Assembly (NCBI GenBank): GCA_002282015.1
Contig: NCIJ01000002.1
Coordinates: 248,001-312,000 of the forward strand
DNA: 64,000 nucleotides
Reading direction: 5' to 3'
Origin: Sulfuricurvum sp. 17-40-25
GTDB lineage: Bacteria; Campylobacterota; Campylobacteria; Campylobacterales; Sulfurimonadaceae
Below are positions 16,646-24,397 of the stretch, in pieces (position 1 is the first letter of the stretch; each line of letters begins with the position of its first letter). The position numbers and the translations under genes are program-made. The notes under the pieces were generated by a model. That model saw only the letters and a program-made list of their open reading frames with translations, was not told the origin of the DNA and searched no databases.

Positions 16646-17344
16646 TTATACCTCCGTAATTTTAGTTAACACTCTTTGATTACACCATTTTTCCACTAAT
16701 TGTTCAACATTTTCACGTAATATCTCAACATCAAGTTCATACATCTCAGCCAAAACCATTACCGATTGTTCAAGCGTCATCTTCTCTAACAGTTCAATGA
16801 GTTGCTTGGCAAAAGGGGTTATCTCTTCAAAATAGACACATTTTTCATCAAAATGATAATAGAGTAGAAGGGAAGAAACACTAGGTGATTCAAGCTCACC
16901 GCTATGCACTCTATAGCTAAGATTCCGTACCAATGATGAGGATGAGAGTTCATACTTATTATTCCACTCTAATGCTACTTTTGTATCGTTGAAATCTCTG
17001 CTCAACAAATCTAACTCACCGTATTCAAACCATAATAAGTCTTCTAAAAAAGGGTACTTTATAGTCTTAGGATGATGGCGTAAAAAATCTGCAAACTCTT
17101 GGGATATTTTCACGATATATGGGCTCTTTGCTCCTGTAGCCATAAACTCACGAATCAATTCATGCATCAGGACTGTTCCCAATTTGGCAGTGAGGATGGG
17201 ATAAATATTTTCAAGTGTCTCAACAAATCGAAAATGCACCATATCACGGTATACCTGTAATCGATTATGCAAAGGGTCTGAGAGTTCTTCGTTGTTTTGG
17301 ATAATCTCTACAAAGCGCTCCATTACCGCTATCTCTGTTTTCAT
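16646..17344 (-). CDS. bufC: DUF2063 protein, BufC-like RiPP partner
   Basis: A 232-residue protein of the DUF2063 group: helical N-domain (LQVYRDMVHFRFVETLENIYPIL, FMATGAKSPY, FADFLRHHP) and a C-terminal winged-helix-like part (LEKMTLEQSVMVLAEMYELD). Related proteins (MbnC, BufC, HvfC) bind the DUF692 iron enzyme and present the precursor peptide's leader. It overlaps bufB by 4 bp. Together with the neighbouring cysteine-rich precursor this supports a bufferin-like pathway. Gene symbol given by role and order; direct evidence is lacking. Confidence 0.85.
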   Translation of the reverse strand: MKTEIAVMERFVEIIQNNEELSDPLHNRLQVYRDMVHFRFVETLENIYPILTAKLGTVLMHELIREFMATGAKSPYIVKISQEFADFLRHHPKTIKYPFLEDLLWFEYGELDLLSRDFNDTKVALEWNNKYELSSSSLVRNLSYRVHSGELESPSVSSLLLYYHFDEKCVYFEEITPFAKQLIELLEKMTLEQSVMVLAEMYELDVEILRENVEQLVEKWCNQRVLTKITEV

Positions 17345-18162
17345 TTTTGACTTCTTTTTGAAACTATTTTGGAAAGTTTTTTATACTCGTTCATCAGCTC
17401 TTTGATAGGAGGAATATTATTGTCACGCTCTAGCATTACAGGTGCTTTTATTTTTTTAAGCGTTCGTTCTAATAGTTTCCACACTTTTTTATCTACAGCT
17501 TCACCATGAGTGTCCAACAGCAATACTTCATCAGGATATTCCAAATGTCCGGCAATATGCATGTAAGCAACACGAGAAGGAGGTATGTGTGCGATATAGT
17601 CATCAGGGTCAAAGCCGTGATTGGTTGCATTGACATAGACATTATTAACATCTAATAACAGTGTCGTATCCGCATATTCAACGATTTCATTAATAAAATC
17701 TATTTCGGCCATCTCACTGTAGGGCTCCAGATAATAACTCGCGTTTTCCAATATCAAAGGTCGTTGTAAAACATCCTGTACCTGCTTGATCTTATCCCCG
17801 ATATGTCTCACCATAGATCGTGTCATAGGTAATGGAAGCAATTCATACGTCTGCATGCCGGCCAGCGTGGAAAAGCTCAGATGCTCCGAATAGTGCTCAA
17901 TTTTGTAGCGATCCAAAAAACTTTTTATATCATTCAAAAAACTTTTGTCGACCGCTTCTGGAGAGCCAATAGAAAGTGAGACACCATGAGCAACTACGGG
18001 TAGCAAACCCATAATCTGCTCAAAGTTTTCACGGTAACGATGTGGGGTGAACATCCAATTTTCAGGTGTGATTTCAATCCAGTCAGGCTTTTTTTTCAAA
18101 GCAATAAAGTCTTCTAAAAATTCCCGACGTAAACCTAAACCACAGCCAGTGATGTTATTCAT
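17341..18162 (-). CDS. bufB: DUF692 multinuclear iron enzyme, BufB-like
   Basis: A 273-residue TIM-barrel protein of the DUF692/MbnB family. Iron-site residues appear as HGVSLSIGSPE, SEHLSFS, LENASYYL, LLDVNNVYVN, AYMHIAGH, LDTHGEAV and LERDNNIP, all present and in the right order. Family members use a di- or tri-iron centre to oxidise cysteine residues of a precursor: oxazolone/thioamide in methanobactin, thiooxazole in bufferins and the Haemophilus HvfA peptide. It starts 12 bp after the precursor gene and overlaps bufC, so the substrate is very probably the KCG-repeat peptide just upstream. Confidence 0.92.
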   Translation of the reverse strand: MNNITGCGLGLRREFLEDFIALKKKPDWIEITPENWMFTPHRYRENFEQIMGLLPVVAHGVSLSIGSPEAVDKSFLNDIKSFLDRYKIEHYSEHLSFSTLAGMQTYELLPLPMTRSMVRHIGDKIKQVQDVLQRPLILENASYYLEPYSEMAEIDFINEIVEYADTTLLLDVNNVYVNATNHGFDPDDYIAHIPPSRVAYMHIAGHLEYPDEVLLLDTHGEAVDKKVWKLLERTLKKIKAPVMLERDNNIPPIKELMNEYKKLSKIVSKRSQK

Positions 18163-18174
18163 CCCTAAACGCCT

Positions 18175-18453
18175 TTACTTTTTTGCACCGCATTTTGCCT
18201 CAGCTGCTTTTTCTTTTTTAGCACCGCACTTTGCATCCGCCGCTTTTTCTTTATTTGCACCACATTTTGCATCGGCAGTTTTTTCTTTGTTAGCCCCACA
18301 TTTTGCTTCCGCAGTTTTTGCTTTGTTCGCACCACATTTACCCGCACCGCATTTACCCGCACCGCATTTTGCACCTGCTTCATTAGCCATTGCCATTGGA
18401 GCACTCATTAATGATGCACCTAATACGATTGCTGCTACTTCTTTTTTTGTCAT
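18175..18453 (-). CDS. bufA: Bufferin-like RiPP precursor with seven KCG motifs
   Basis: A 92-residue protein from the ATG at 18453 (AAGGAT 6 bases upstream). Residues 1-23 are a signal peptide (VAAIVLGASLMSAPMAMA). The mature part has seven K-C-G motifs with cysteines at 30, 35, 40, 52, 64, 76 and 88. Spacing is 5 residues for the first three, then exactly 12 for the rest, built on units such as ADAKCGANKEKA. In the Haemophilus HvfA family the modified motif is EGKCG, so these look like modification sites for the DUF692 enzyme downstream. The product is probably a periplasmic copper-buffering peptide (inference). Rich in Lys and Ala, with no other cysteine. Confidence 0.85.
   Translation of the reverse strand: MTKKEVAAIVLGASLMSAPMAMANEAGAKCGAGKCGAGKCGANKAKTAEAKCGANKEKTADAKCGANKEKAADAKCGAKKEKAAEAKCGAKK
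18178..18365. repeat. Tandem coding repeats in the precursor gene
   Basis: Four 36-bp units encode the 12-residue K-C-G repeats, followed on the plus-strand map by three 15-bp units encoding A-G-K-C-G. The units differ mainly at third positions, so the repeat number has been kept for some time but could change by slippage. Confidence 0.75.
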
Positions 18454-18484
18454 TTTAAATCCTTTTTTTTTGTTATTCACCGTG

Positions 18485-18515
18485 TAGTATATATCAATAT
18501 TATTAATATATACTA
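18485..18515. promoter_or_regulatory. Palindrome over the probable promoter of the bufferin-like operon
   Basis: A perfect 10-base inverted repeat, TAGTATATAT and ATATATACTA, separated by 11 bases. A minus-strand -10-like TATACT falls within one arm (18486-18491), placing a start near 18479, about 26 bases before the precursor ATG. A dimeric regulator bound here would block or remodel the promoter. AT-rich palindromes can arise by chance, so the regulator is hypothetical. Confidence 0.45.
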
Positions 18516-18559
18516 AAAAATTGTAACCATTTATAGTGTGTTAACATTATCGAAATTAA

Positions 18560-20509
18560 CTATGGTTTTACTATCAGTGACTCTATCTCTTTTGCTATCT
18601 TATCAATATCTTTATCATTTGCAAAACATGCTCCTGTGACACATGCCGAAAAGTCATCTCTTTGCTGCGGATGAATGACTATATAAGGATACGCTATGTT
18701 TTCAATGACTTTTTGATTATTTTTTAATACCTGCGCCTGATGGGATAGATGTACTACTTTGTAGTGTCCCATAAGCCATGCTATCATACTTGAAGGAGCG
18801 TTCATGGATGAGTCAAGGATTCTGTCTCCTTGGATTTCAAGTGATTTTTGTGCTAATCGCCCGTAACGCGGTTCTTCTACCAATGCGGCTAAGTTGTAAA
18901 GGTTTTGCATCATCCTCCCATAGCCTGAAGTGGTGTATTTATCCAACAAGTCCACTTCGACCTTCAGCCCTTGTGAGTTTTGTACCCAACCCTCTTTTGT
19001 ATGAAACTTTACGATAGCTTCCTCGGTTAGTTTTTGAGCTAGATGGAGTTTCTCTTCATCAAAAGCTACTTCATACGCGGTTATCAATGCTGAAATCACA
19101 AATGCATAATCTTCCAGTAACCCTTTTTTACTCATCGGGTATCCGCTCAGGGTTTGATGATAAAGCTCACCGTTTAAATAAAGAGTTTTAAGCAGTGTGT
19201 TCAAAGAATCATCTGCCTTGTTAATCATAGATGGATCTATACTGCCTGATTTATACAGTGCCTCAATCATCATCGCGTTCCAGGATGTGATCATCTTCTC
19301 ATCAATAAAAGGATAATTACGTGTGAATCTTATTTTTTTTAACTCAGTTCTAAATGCTTCAAACCCAGCGGGTCGTTTATCGAGTACAAGACGAAGATGA
19401 TATTTTTCCTCAAAATTTGCCCCTTCATCAAATCCAAAAGACTCTTGGAGAACATCAGTCGGTTTTAGCGACTCTATTTCATCGGTAGAATAGGTAAAAT
19501 ATCCCCCCTCATGGTGATCACTATCCGCGTCACTGGCGCTGTAAAATAGATCATCATGTCCAAATCGGTGGTAGGTCATCGCAATCGTTTCTTTCACAAT
19601 ATTTGCATATAATGGATCATTGGTCAGTTGATAGGCTCTTACATATAGAGGTATTAATTCTGCTTGATTGTATAGCATCTTCTCAAAATGGGGGATTTCC
19701 CATCCTGCATCGGTGCTGTAGCGAAAAAAGCCCCCCTCTACTTGATCGTACAATCCGCTTAGGGCCATCGAGCGTAATACTTCCAGTGCCATAGTTTGCG
19801 CGTGAGTATTGCCGGATTTTCCAAGATCGAGTAAAAGTGCTATCTTCGATGCTTCAGGAAATTTAGGGGCTATCGTAAATCCGTGATAGATCGAATCGTA
19901 GTTTTCTTGAAGTGATTTGAAAATAGTCTCAGGGGATATGCTGACCGATGGGAGATTATTTTTAAGATATTGCTCTTCTTTGAGTTCTTTTGCCTGCTTG
20001 ATATAAAGTGCAGGATTGGCTTGATATCCCTTGCCTATTTGACCCATTAACGATTCCATACCTGCAATATCTTCTACATCCTTGGGCGGTATATACGTCC
20101 CGATCCAAAACAAGTCTCCATTTTCACTTAACAGCGCATGCAGTGGCCAACCGCCAGAACGTCCTTTTATTCTACGATGCTGTTGCTGATAATAGCTGTC
20201 GATATGGCTCATCTCTTCACGATCGATTTTAACAGGAATAAAATAGGTGTTGATCAATCTCGCTATGGATTCATTCTCAAACGATTCATGGGCCATAACG
20301 TGACACCAATGGCAGGTACTGTATCCGATTGATAAAAATATCGGCTTATGTTCTGCCTTTGATCGTCGCAATACATCATCACTGTATGCAATCCAGTTCA
20401 CGGGATTTTGCGCATGTTGACGTAAGTATGGTGATGCCTCGTTGATGAGTGCATTAGCTGCAAACAATGATAAGGATAAACTGCATATAAAGATTAGTTT
20501 TTTAATCAT
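18560..20509 (-). CDS. DUF255 thioredoxin-domain protein (YyaL/SSP411 type)
   Basis: A 649-residue protein. After a signal-like N-terminus (FICSLSLSLFAANA) comes NEASPYLRQHAQNPVNW and a thioredoxin-like domain with C-H-W-C-H in STCHWCHVMAHESF. The rest is an (alpha/alpha)6 barrel like N-acylglucosamine epimerases, with GGFFRYSTDAGWEIPHFEKM and WNAMMIEAL. Family function is unknown. Most members are cytoplasmic; the leading hydrophobic segment suggests export here. It lies upstream of the bufferin-like operon on the same strand, about 105 bp away, so it may be functionally linked through thiol chemistry, though this is only proximity. Confidence 0.9.
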   Translation of the reverse strand: MIKKLIFICSLSLSLFAANALINEASPYLRQHAQNPVNWIAYSDDVLRRSKAEHKPIFLSIGYSTCHWCHVMAHESFENESIARLINTYFIPVKIDREEMSHIDSYYQQQHRRIKGRSGGWPLHALLSENGDLFWIGTYIPPKDVEDIAGMESLMGQIGKGYQANPALYIKQAKELKEEQYLKNNLPSVSISPETIFKSLQENYDSIYHGFTIAPKFPEASKIALLLDLGKSGNTHAQTMALEVLRSMALSGLYDQVEGGFFRYSTDAGWEIPHFEKMLYNQAELIPLYVRAYQLTNDPLYANIVKETIAMTYHRFGHDDLFYSASDADSDHHEGGYFTYSTDEIESLKPTDVLQESFGFDEGANFEEKYHLRLVLDKRPAGFEAFRTELKKIRFTRNYPFIDEKMITSWNAMMIEALYKSGSIDPSMINKADDSLNTLLKTLYLNGELYHQTLSGYPMSKKGLLEDYAFVISALITAYEVAFDEEKLHLAQKLTEEAIVKFHTKEGWVQNSQGLKVEVDLLDKYTTSGYGRMMQNLYNLAALVEEPRYGRLAQKSLEIQGDRILDSSMNAPSSMIAWLMGHYKVVHLSHQAQVLKNNQKVIENIAYPYIVIHPQQRDDFSACVTGACFANDKDIDKIAKEIESLIVKP

Positions 20510-20629
20510 TTTAGATTCTAGCCTTTTCTTTTTAATAGGATATTAAATACCTATTTCATCGAGCCGCCTCATATAGTTCATCGTAATTTTATGATATTGT
20601 ATACTTAACAAACATATCAAGGAAAAAGA

Positions 20630-20992
20630 ATGGCATATATTAATTTAACAAAAGAAACTTTCAATGAAACCCTCGACAATAATGAAATAGTCATCATCGA
20701 TTTTTGGGCAGAGTGGTGTGGTCCATGTAAGCAATTTGCTCCTATTTTTGAGAAGGTGGCAGAAAATAATCCCGACATAACCTTTGCAAAGGTCAATACA
20801 GAAGATGAACAAGCCCTAGCAATGCAATATGGTATTCAATCGATTCCAACACTCATGGTAACTAGAGATGGCATCATCTTGCTCAATCAAGGAGGAATGC
20901 TTCCCGAAGATGCCTTTGATAAGCTTATTAAGCACGTTAAGGGACTTGATATGGATAAGATACGTGAAGAAATCGCTCAAGAAGAAGAGTAG
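20630..20992 (+). CDS. Thioredoxin family protein
   Basis: A 120-residue cytoplasmic thioredoxin with the classical site WAEWCGPCKQF and cis-proline in QSIPTLMV. It has a short acidic C-terminal tail (REEIAQEEE) not found in E. coli TrxA. It could be the electron donor for DsbD or an extra thioredoxin; a trxA-trxB pair would normally be elsewhere. The RBS AAGGAAA is 7 bases from the ATG. The 47-residue small protein gene follows after 11 bp and is probably cotranscribed. Confidence 0.92.
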   Translation: MAYINLTKETFNETLDNNEIVIIDFWAEWCGPCKQFAPIFEKVAENNPDITFAKVNTEDEQALAMQYGIQSIPTLMVTRDGIILLNQGGMLPEDAFDKLIKHVKGLDMDKIREEIAQEEE

Positions 20993-21003
20993 GAGCCATC
21001 ATT

Positions 21004-21147
21004 ATGAGTGAAGCAGAAAAACTAGCTATCTATCTTGAAAAATTAAAAGTTCTCTCTTATGAGAATCTGCAAGAGAAAAACATAACCGCCATACAGGCAT
21101 TAAAAGAAGCTCTCAATTATATCGAGGGCGAGATGATAGGATATTAA
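21004..21147 (+). CDS. 47-residue small protein, copy 1
   Basis: A 47-residue acidic, probably two-helix protein beginning MSEAEKLAIYLEKLKVLSYE and ending ALNYIEGEMIGY. It is preceded by AGGAG and follows the thioredoxin gene by 11 bp. A second copy at 61747-61890 has the same length, identical first seven residues and identical last fourteen, with about ten changes between. Two similar copies under selection argue that it is a real gene. No known family or motif recognised; it may be an adaptor or regulator. Confidence 0.75.
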   Translation: MSEAEKLAIYLEKLKVLSYENLQEKNITAIQALKEALNYIEGEMIGY

Positions 21148-21233
21148 TTAATTTTATCATCAAACTACACCGCGTAAGACTATTTTTAACGTATAATATT
21201 AGTATAAAGTTTTAACAATAAGCAGGAGATACT

Positions 21234-22172
21234 ATGCATGCAAAAGGATCAATGACGAGAGTTGAGATAGCCAAAGCAGAAACGGCAGAAGATGTAGTTC
21301 ACGCTGACCGCCGTAAAAGTACTGAGGGAAAAGAAGAAAAACGTAAAAAAGATAAAAAAAAGGAACGCTTGCCTATTTGGGTCAAAACGAGCGTTATTGA
21401 ATACGAAAAAGAGCTCAAAGAGCTTCAGATAGAACTTCTTAAACTGCAAAATTATGTCAAAGACAACGGGCTTAAAGTTCTCATGATCTTCGAGGGACGT
21501 GATGCTGCTGGAAAAGGGGGAACGATCAAACGGATGACCGAGCATCTCAATCCCCGTGGTGCACGTGTCGTAGCGCTTGATAAACCCTCGGATGTTGAAA
21601 AAACTCAGTGGTATTTTCAACGCTATACCCATCATCTTCCAAGTGCAGGTGAAATCGTTTTCTTCGACCGTAGCTGGTACAATCGTGCTGGAGTAGAACC
21701 CGTCATGGGATTTTGTACCGAGGATGAGCATGAACGATTTTTGCGTCAGGTACCTGAATATGAGCGTATGCTCGTAAACTCCGGAATTATATTGTTTAAA
21801 TTTTATTTTTCGGTTTCTAAAAAAGAATAAGCCAAACGCTTTAAACAGCGTAAAATAGATCCTCTTAAACAGTTCAAGCTCTCTCCCGTAGATGAACAAT
21901 CACAAGACTTGTGGGATCAGTACACCACTGCCAAACACACAATGCTTTTTGCATCCCATACAACATTGACCCCATGGATCATTATACGTTCTGATAATAA
22001 GAAAAAAGCACGCCTGAACTGTATCAAACATGTTTTAAACACCGTTTCATACTCGGAAAAAAAGCATAAACCACTCACCATATCTAAAAAGATCCTTTCT
22101 CGCGGAGATGAAGAACTGGCGTTAATGGAAACAAGTACTCCCTCTATAAAGACCGTAAAAATTCGCAAGTAG
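21234..22172 (+). pseudogene. ppk2: Polyphosphate kinase 2 gene interrupted by an in-frame TAA
   Basis: The reading frame is open for 313 codons except for one TAA at 21828-21830. Before it: a lysine-rich N-terminus, Walker A FEGRDAAGKGGTIKR, and FFDRSWYNRAGVEPVMGFC, typical of PPK2 class I, which phosphorylates nucleotides from polyphosphate. After it, in the same frame: AKRFKQRKIDPLKQFKLSPVD and WIIIRSDNKKKARLNCIKH, conserved in the family. Relatives usually carry E-Q-A-K-R-F at the break, so one CAA-to-TAA change explains it. The first part alone (198 residues) lacks the C-terminal substrate region and is probably inactive. Sequencing error is possible. Confidence 0.88.
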
Positions 22173-22181
22173 GTATCTGAG

Positions 22182-24380
22182 ATGATCAAATCCAATAATA
22201 TCACAGGTGATTTTTGGGGTGGAACATCAGCAATGCTTGTTGCCCTTCCCGCTGCAATCGCATTTGGTGTCACTATTTATGCAACACTGGGAGGCCATTA
22301 TGCCGCTTATGGAGCGATAGCAGGTATTTTAGGCGTTGTAGCCGTTGGAATCATCGCTTCTGTGCTAGGCGGTACTGATCGCTTAATCTCTGCACCCAGT
22401 GCTCCTGCTGCAGCTGTTTTGTCCGCATTCGCACTTGAGACTATGGCTCATGGGGTGAATCCAGATACCATATTTATGATGCTCATGGTCGTGGCATTGC
22501 TAGCCGGTATACTTCAAATTACTTTTGGGGCTATTGGCTTGGGTCGATTGATTAAATACATGCCATTTCCCGTGGTAAGCGGTTATTTAAGCGGTATTGG
22601 ATTGTACATCATAGCCTCTCAAGCACCAAAATTTCTAGGTATGCCATCGGGTACCTATTTTTGGGATAGTTTACAAGATCCTTTTTTATGGCAATGGCAA
22701 AGTATCACGGTAGGATCAATAACTATTTTGGCAATGCTTTTTGCAAATAAAATATTTCGTACTATCCCTGCTGTCATCATCGCTTTGACGGTTGGAATAT
22801 CTTCTTATTTTGCCATTGCTCTAATCGATCCCTCATTACTTCAAATTACTAGTCCTTTTATCATTGGTAAACTTAGCAACGGAGATGGTATTAATTTACT
22901 ATCAGCATTAACCCAACGTTTCCAACATCTTGAAATACTTTCATTTGATAGTCTCTCTAAACTCTTCTTCCCTGCACTGACTCTTGCCGCATTACTCTCT
23001 ATCGACACGCTGAAAACCTGTATTGTATTGGACTCGATGACCCATTCCTTTCATAATCCTAACAAAGAACTGATCGCTCAAGGTACTGGAAATATTGCTT
23101 CTGCCCTTATTGGGGGGATGCCAGGCTCAGGTACCATGGGCCCGACAATGGTTAATTTTTCCAGTGGAGCATCATCTCGTACATCCAGCTTAATAGAAGG
23201 GGTCATGGCTATTTTAGCTTTTCTTCTTCTTACACCTTTAATAGCGTGGATTCCCATTGCATCATTAGCTGGAATTCTAATAGTTATCGGTTTAAGAATG
23301 ATTGATAAACACAGCATCGAATTGATCAAAACACGTAAAACGTCTCTTGATTTTTTAATTATTGTTGCTGTTGCACTCACTGCCATCTCAGTGAGTCTTA
23401 TCGCTGCTTCAGGCGTAGGATTGATATTGGCTATTATGTTGTATATCGCTCAACAAATCGGAACATCTGTCGTCAATCGTCATGCTGATGGCTTGGAAGT
23501 ACGTAGTAAACTCATCCGTAATCAAGATGAAACCGATCTTTTACTCCAAAAAGGATCCGAATTTTCACTCTATGAACTGCATGGAAGCCTCTTTTTTGGA
23601 ACAGCCAATCAGCTTTATGCAATGTTGCGAGAAGACCTTAAGACCAAAAAATACATTATTATCGATATGAAACGGGTACAGACGGTTGATCTAACAGCCG
23701 CTCATATATTGCTACAAATCAAAGACATGCTGCATGAAAAAAACGGCTATCTTATATTGAGCCGTTTACCACACAAACTTCCAACAGGTGATGATCTAGA
23801 AAGCTATTTCAATCAAGTCGGATTATTAAAACACTTAAGTCCTATTAAACTCTTTGATGATTTAGATGATGCTATCGAGTGGACTGAAAATAAGATTATT
23901 CAAGAACATATTCAAGAAGAAAAAGAAGCAGAAAAACTTTTAGAATTACGTGATTTCACCCTTTTTAAAGAACGAAAAGAAGATACTCTTGCTGAAATCC
24001 AAAGTCTCGTACAAACCCAATCTTTTAAAAAAGGAGAACTCATCTATTTACAAGGTGACAGCAGTGGAGAAATCTTTCTTATCCGCCGTGGACTAGTGCG
24101 TATTATGCTCCCGGGAGAAAACCGAAAGAGTGTTCATCTCAGTACAGTAGGTCAAAATAACTTTTTTGGAGAGTTCTCATTTTTAGAAGGAAGCCCGCAT
24201 TATACAGACGCAGTAGCTGCATCAGATACGGATTTATACGTTATTACCAGTGAAACATTCGCTGCATTTTCAGAACATCACAAAAAAGCTTCTTTTCATT
24301 TTATGCAAAGTTTGGCAACTGAATTAGCCAAACGGCTTAAACTGACACGCTCAGAACTAAGCGCTGAAGTGGATGTCTAA
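22182..24380 (+). CDS. SulP family anion transporter with STAS and cyclic-nucleotide-binding domains
   Basis: A 732-residue protein: a SulP membrane domain with about 10-14 helices (residues 1-430; ISAPSAPAAAVLSAF, PGSGTMGPTMVNFSSGASSRTS), a cytoplasmic STAS domain (about 460-560; YIIIDMKRVQTVDLTAAHIL) and a C-terminal cNMP-type domain (about 600-730; GELIYLQGDSSGEIFLIRRG, NNFFGEFSFLEGS). SulP proteins move sulfate, bicarbonate or similar anions. The extra cNMP domain suggests ligand-controlled transport. It starts 9 bp after the broken ppk2 and may depend on its transcript. Convergent with thrC. Confidence 0.9.
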   Translation: MIKSNNITGDFWGGTSAMLVALPAAIAFGVTIYATLGGHYAAYGAIAGILGVVAVGIIASVLGGTDRLISAPSAPAAAVLSAFALETMAHGVNPDTIFMMLMVVALLAGILQITFGAIGLGRLIKYMPFPVVSGYLSGIGLYIIASQAPKFLGMPSGTYFWDSLQDPFLWQWQSITVGSITILAMLFANKIFRTIPAVIIALTVGISSYFAIALIDPSLLQITSPFIIGKLSNGDGINLLSALTQRFQHLEILSFDSLSKLFFPALTLAALLSIDTLKTCIVLDSMTHSFHNPNKELIAQGTGNIASALIGGMPGSGTMGPTMVNFSSGASSRTSSLIEGVMAILAFLLLTPLIAWIPIASLAGILIVIGLRMIDKHSIELIKTRKTSLDFLIIVAVALTAISVSLIAASGVGLILAIMLYIAQQIGTSVVNRHADGLEVRSKLIRNQDETDLLLQKGSEFSLYELHGSLFFGTANQLYAMLREDLKTKKYIIIDMKRVQTVDLTAAHILLQIKDMLHEKNGYLILSRLPHKLPTGDDLESYFNQVGLLKHLSPIKLFDDLDDAIEWTENKIIQEHIQEEKEAEKLLELRDFTLFKERKEDTLAEIQSLVQTQSFKKGELIYLQGDSSGEIFLIRRGLVRIMLPGENRKSVHLSTVGQNNFFGEFSFLEGSPHYTDAVAASDTDLYVITSETFAAFSEHHKKASFHFMQSLATELAKRLKLTRSELSAEVDV

Positions 24381-24381
24381 A

Positions 24382-24397
24382 AGTACCAGAAGGTACT
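24382..24397. terminator. Short hairpin between convergent sulP and thrC genes
   Basis: Arms AGTACC and GGTACT around AGAA, directly after the SulP stop and touching the thrC stop. No T-run follows, so termination would be weak or Rho-assisted. Confidence 0.4.

Noticed and set aside
18178-18365. Regular 36-bp repeats considered as a CRISPR array
   Set aside because: There are no unique spacers, and the units are in frame with a secreted precursor protein.
18047-18487. A 146-codon plus-strand frame with HFASAAFS-like repeats
   Set aside because: It is the reverse of the KCG-repeat precursor and the start of the DUF692 gene; the repeat comes from the coding repeats on the other strand.
21249-21899. 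A 216-codon open frame antisense to the ppk2 gene
   Set aside because: It mirrors a strongly conserved PPK2 sequence on the other strand and has no RBS or family motif; it is a shadow frame.
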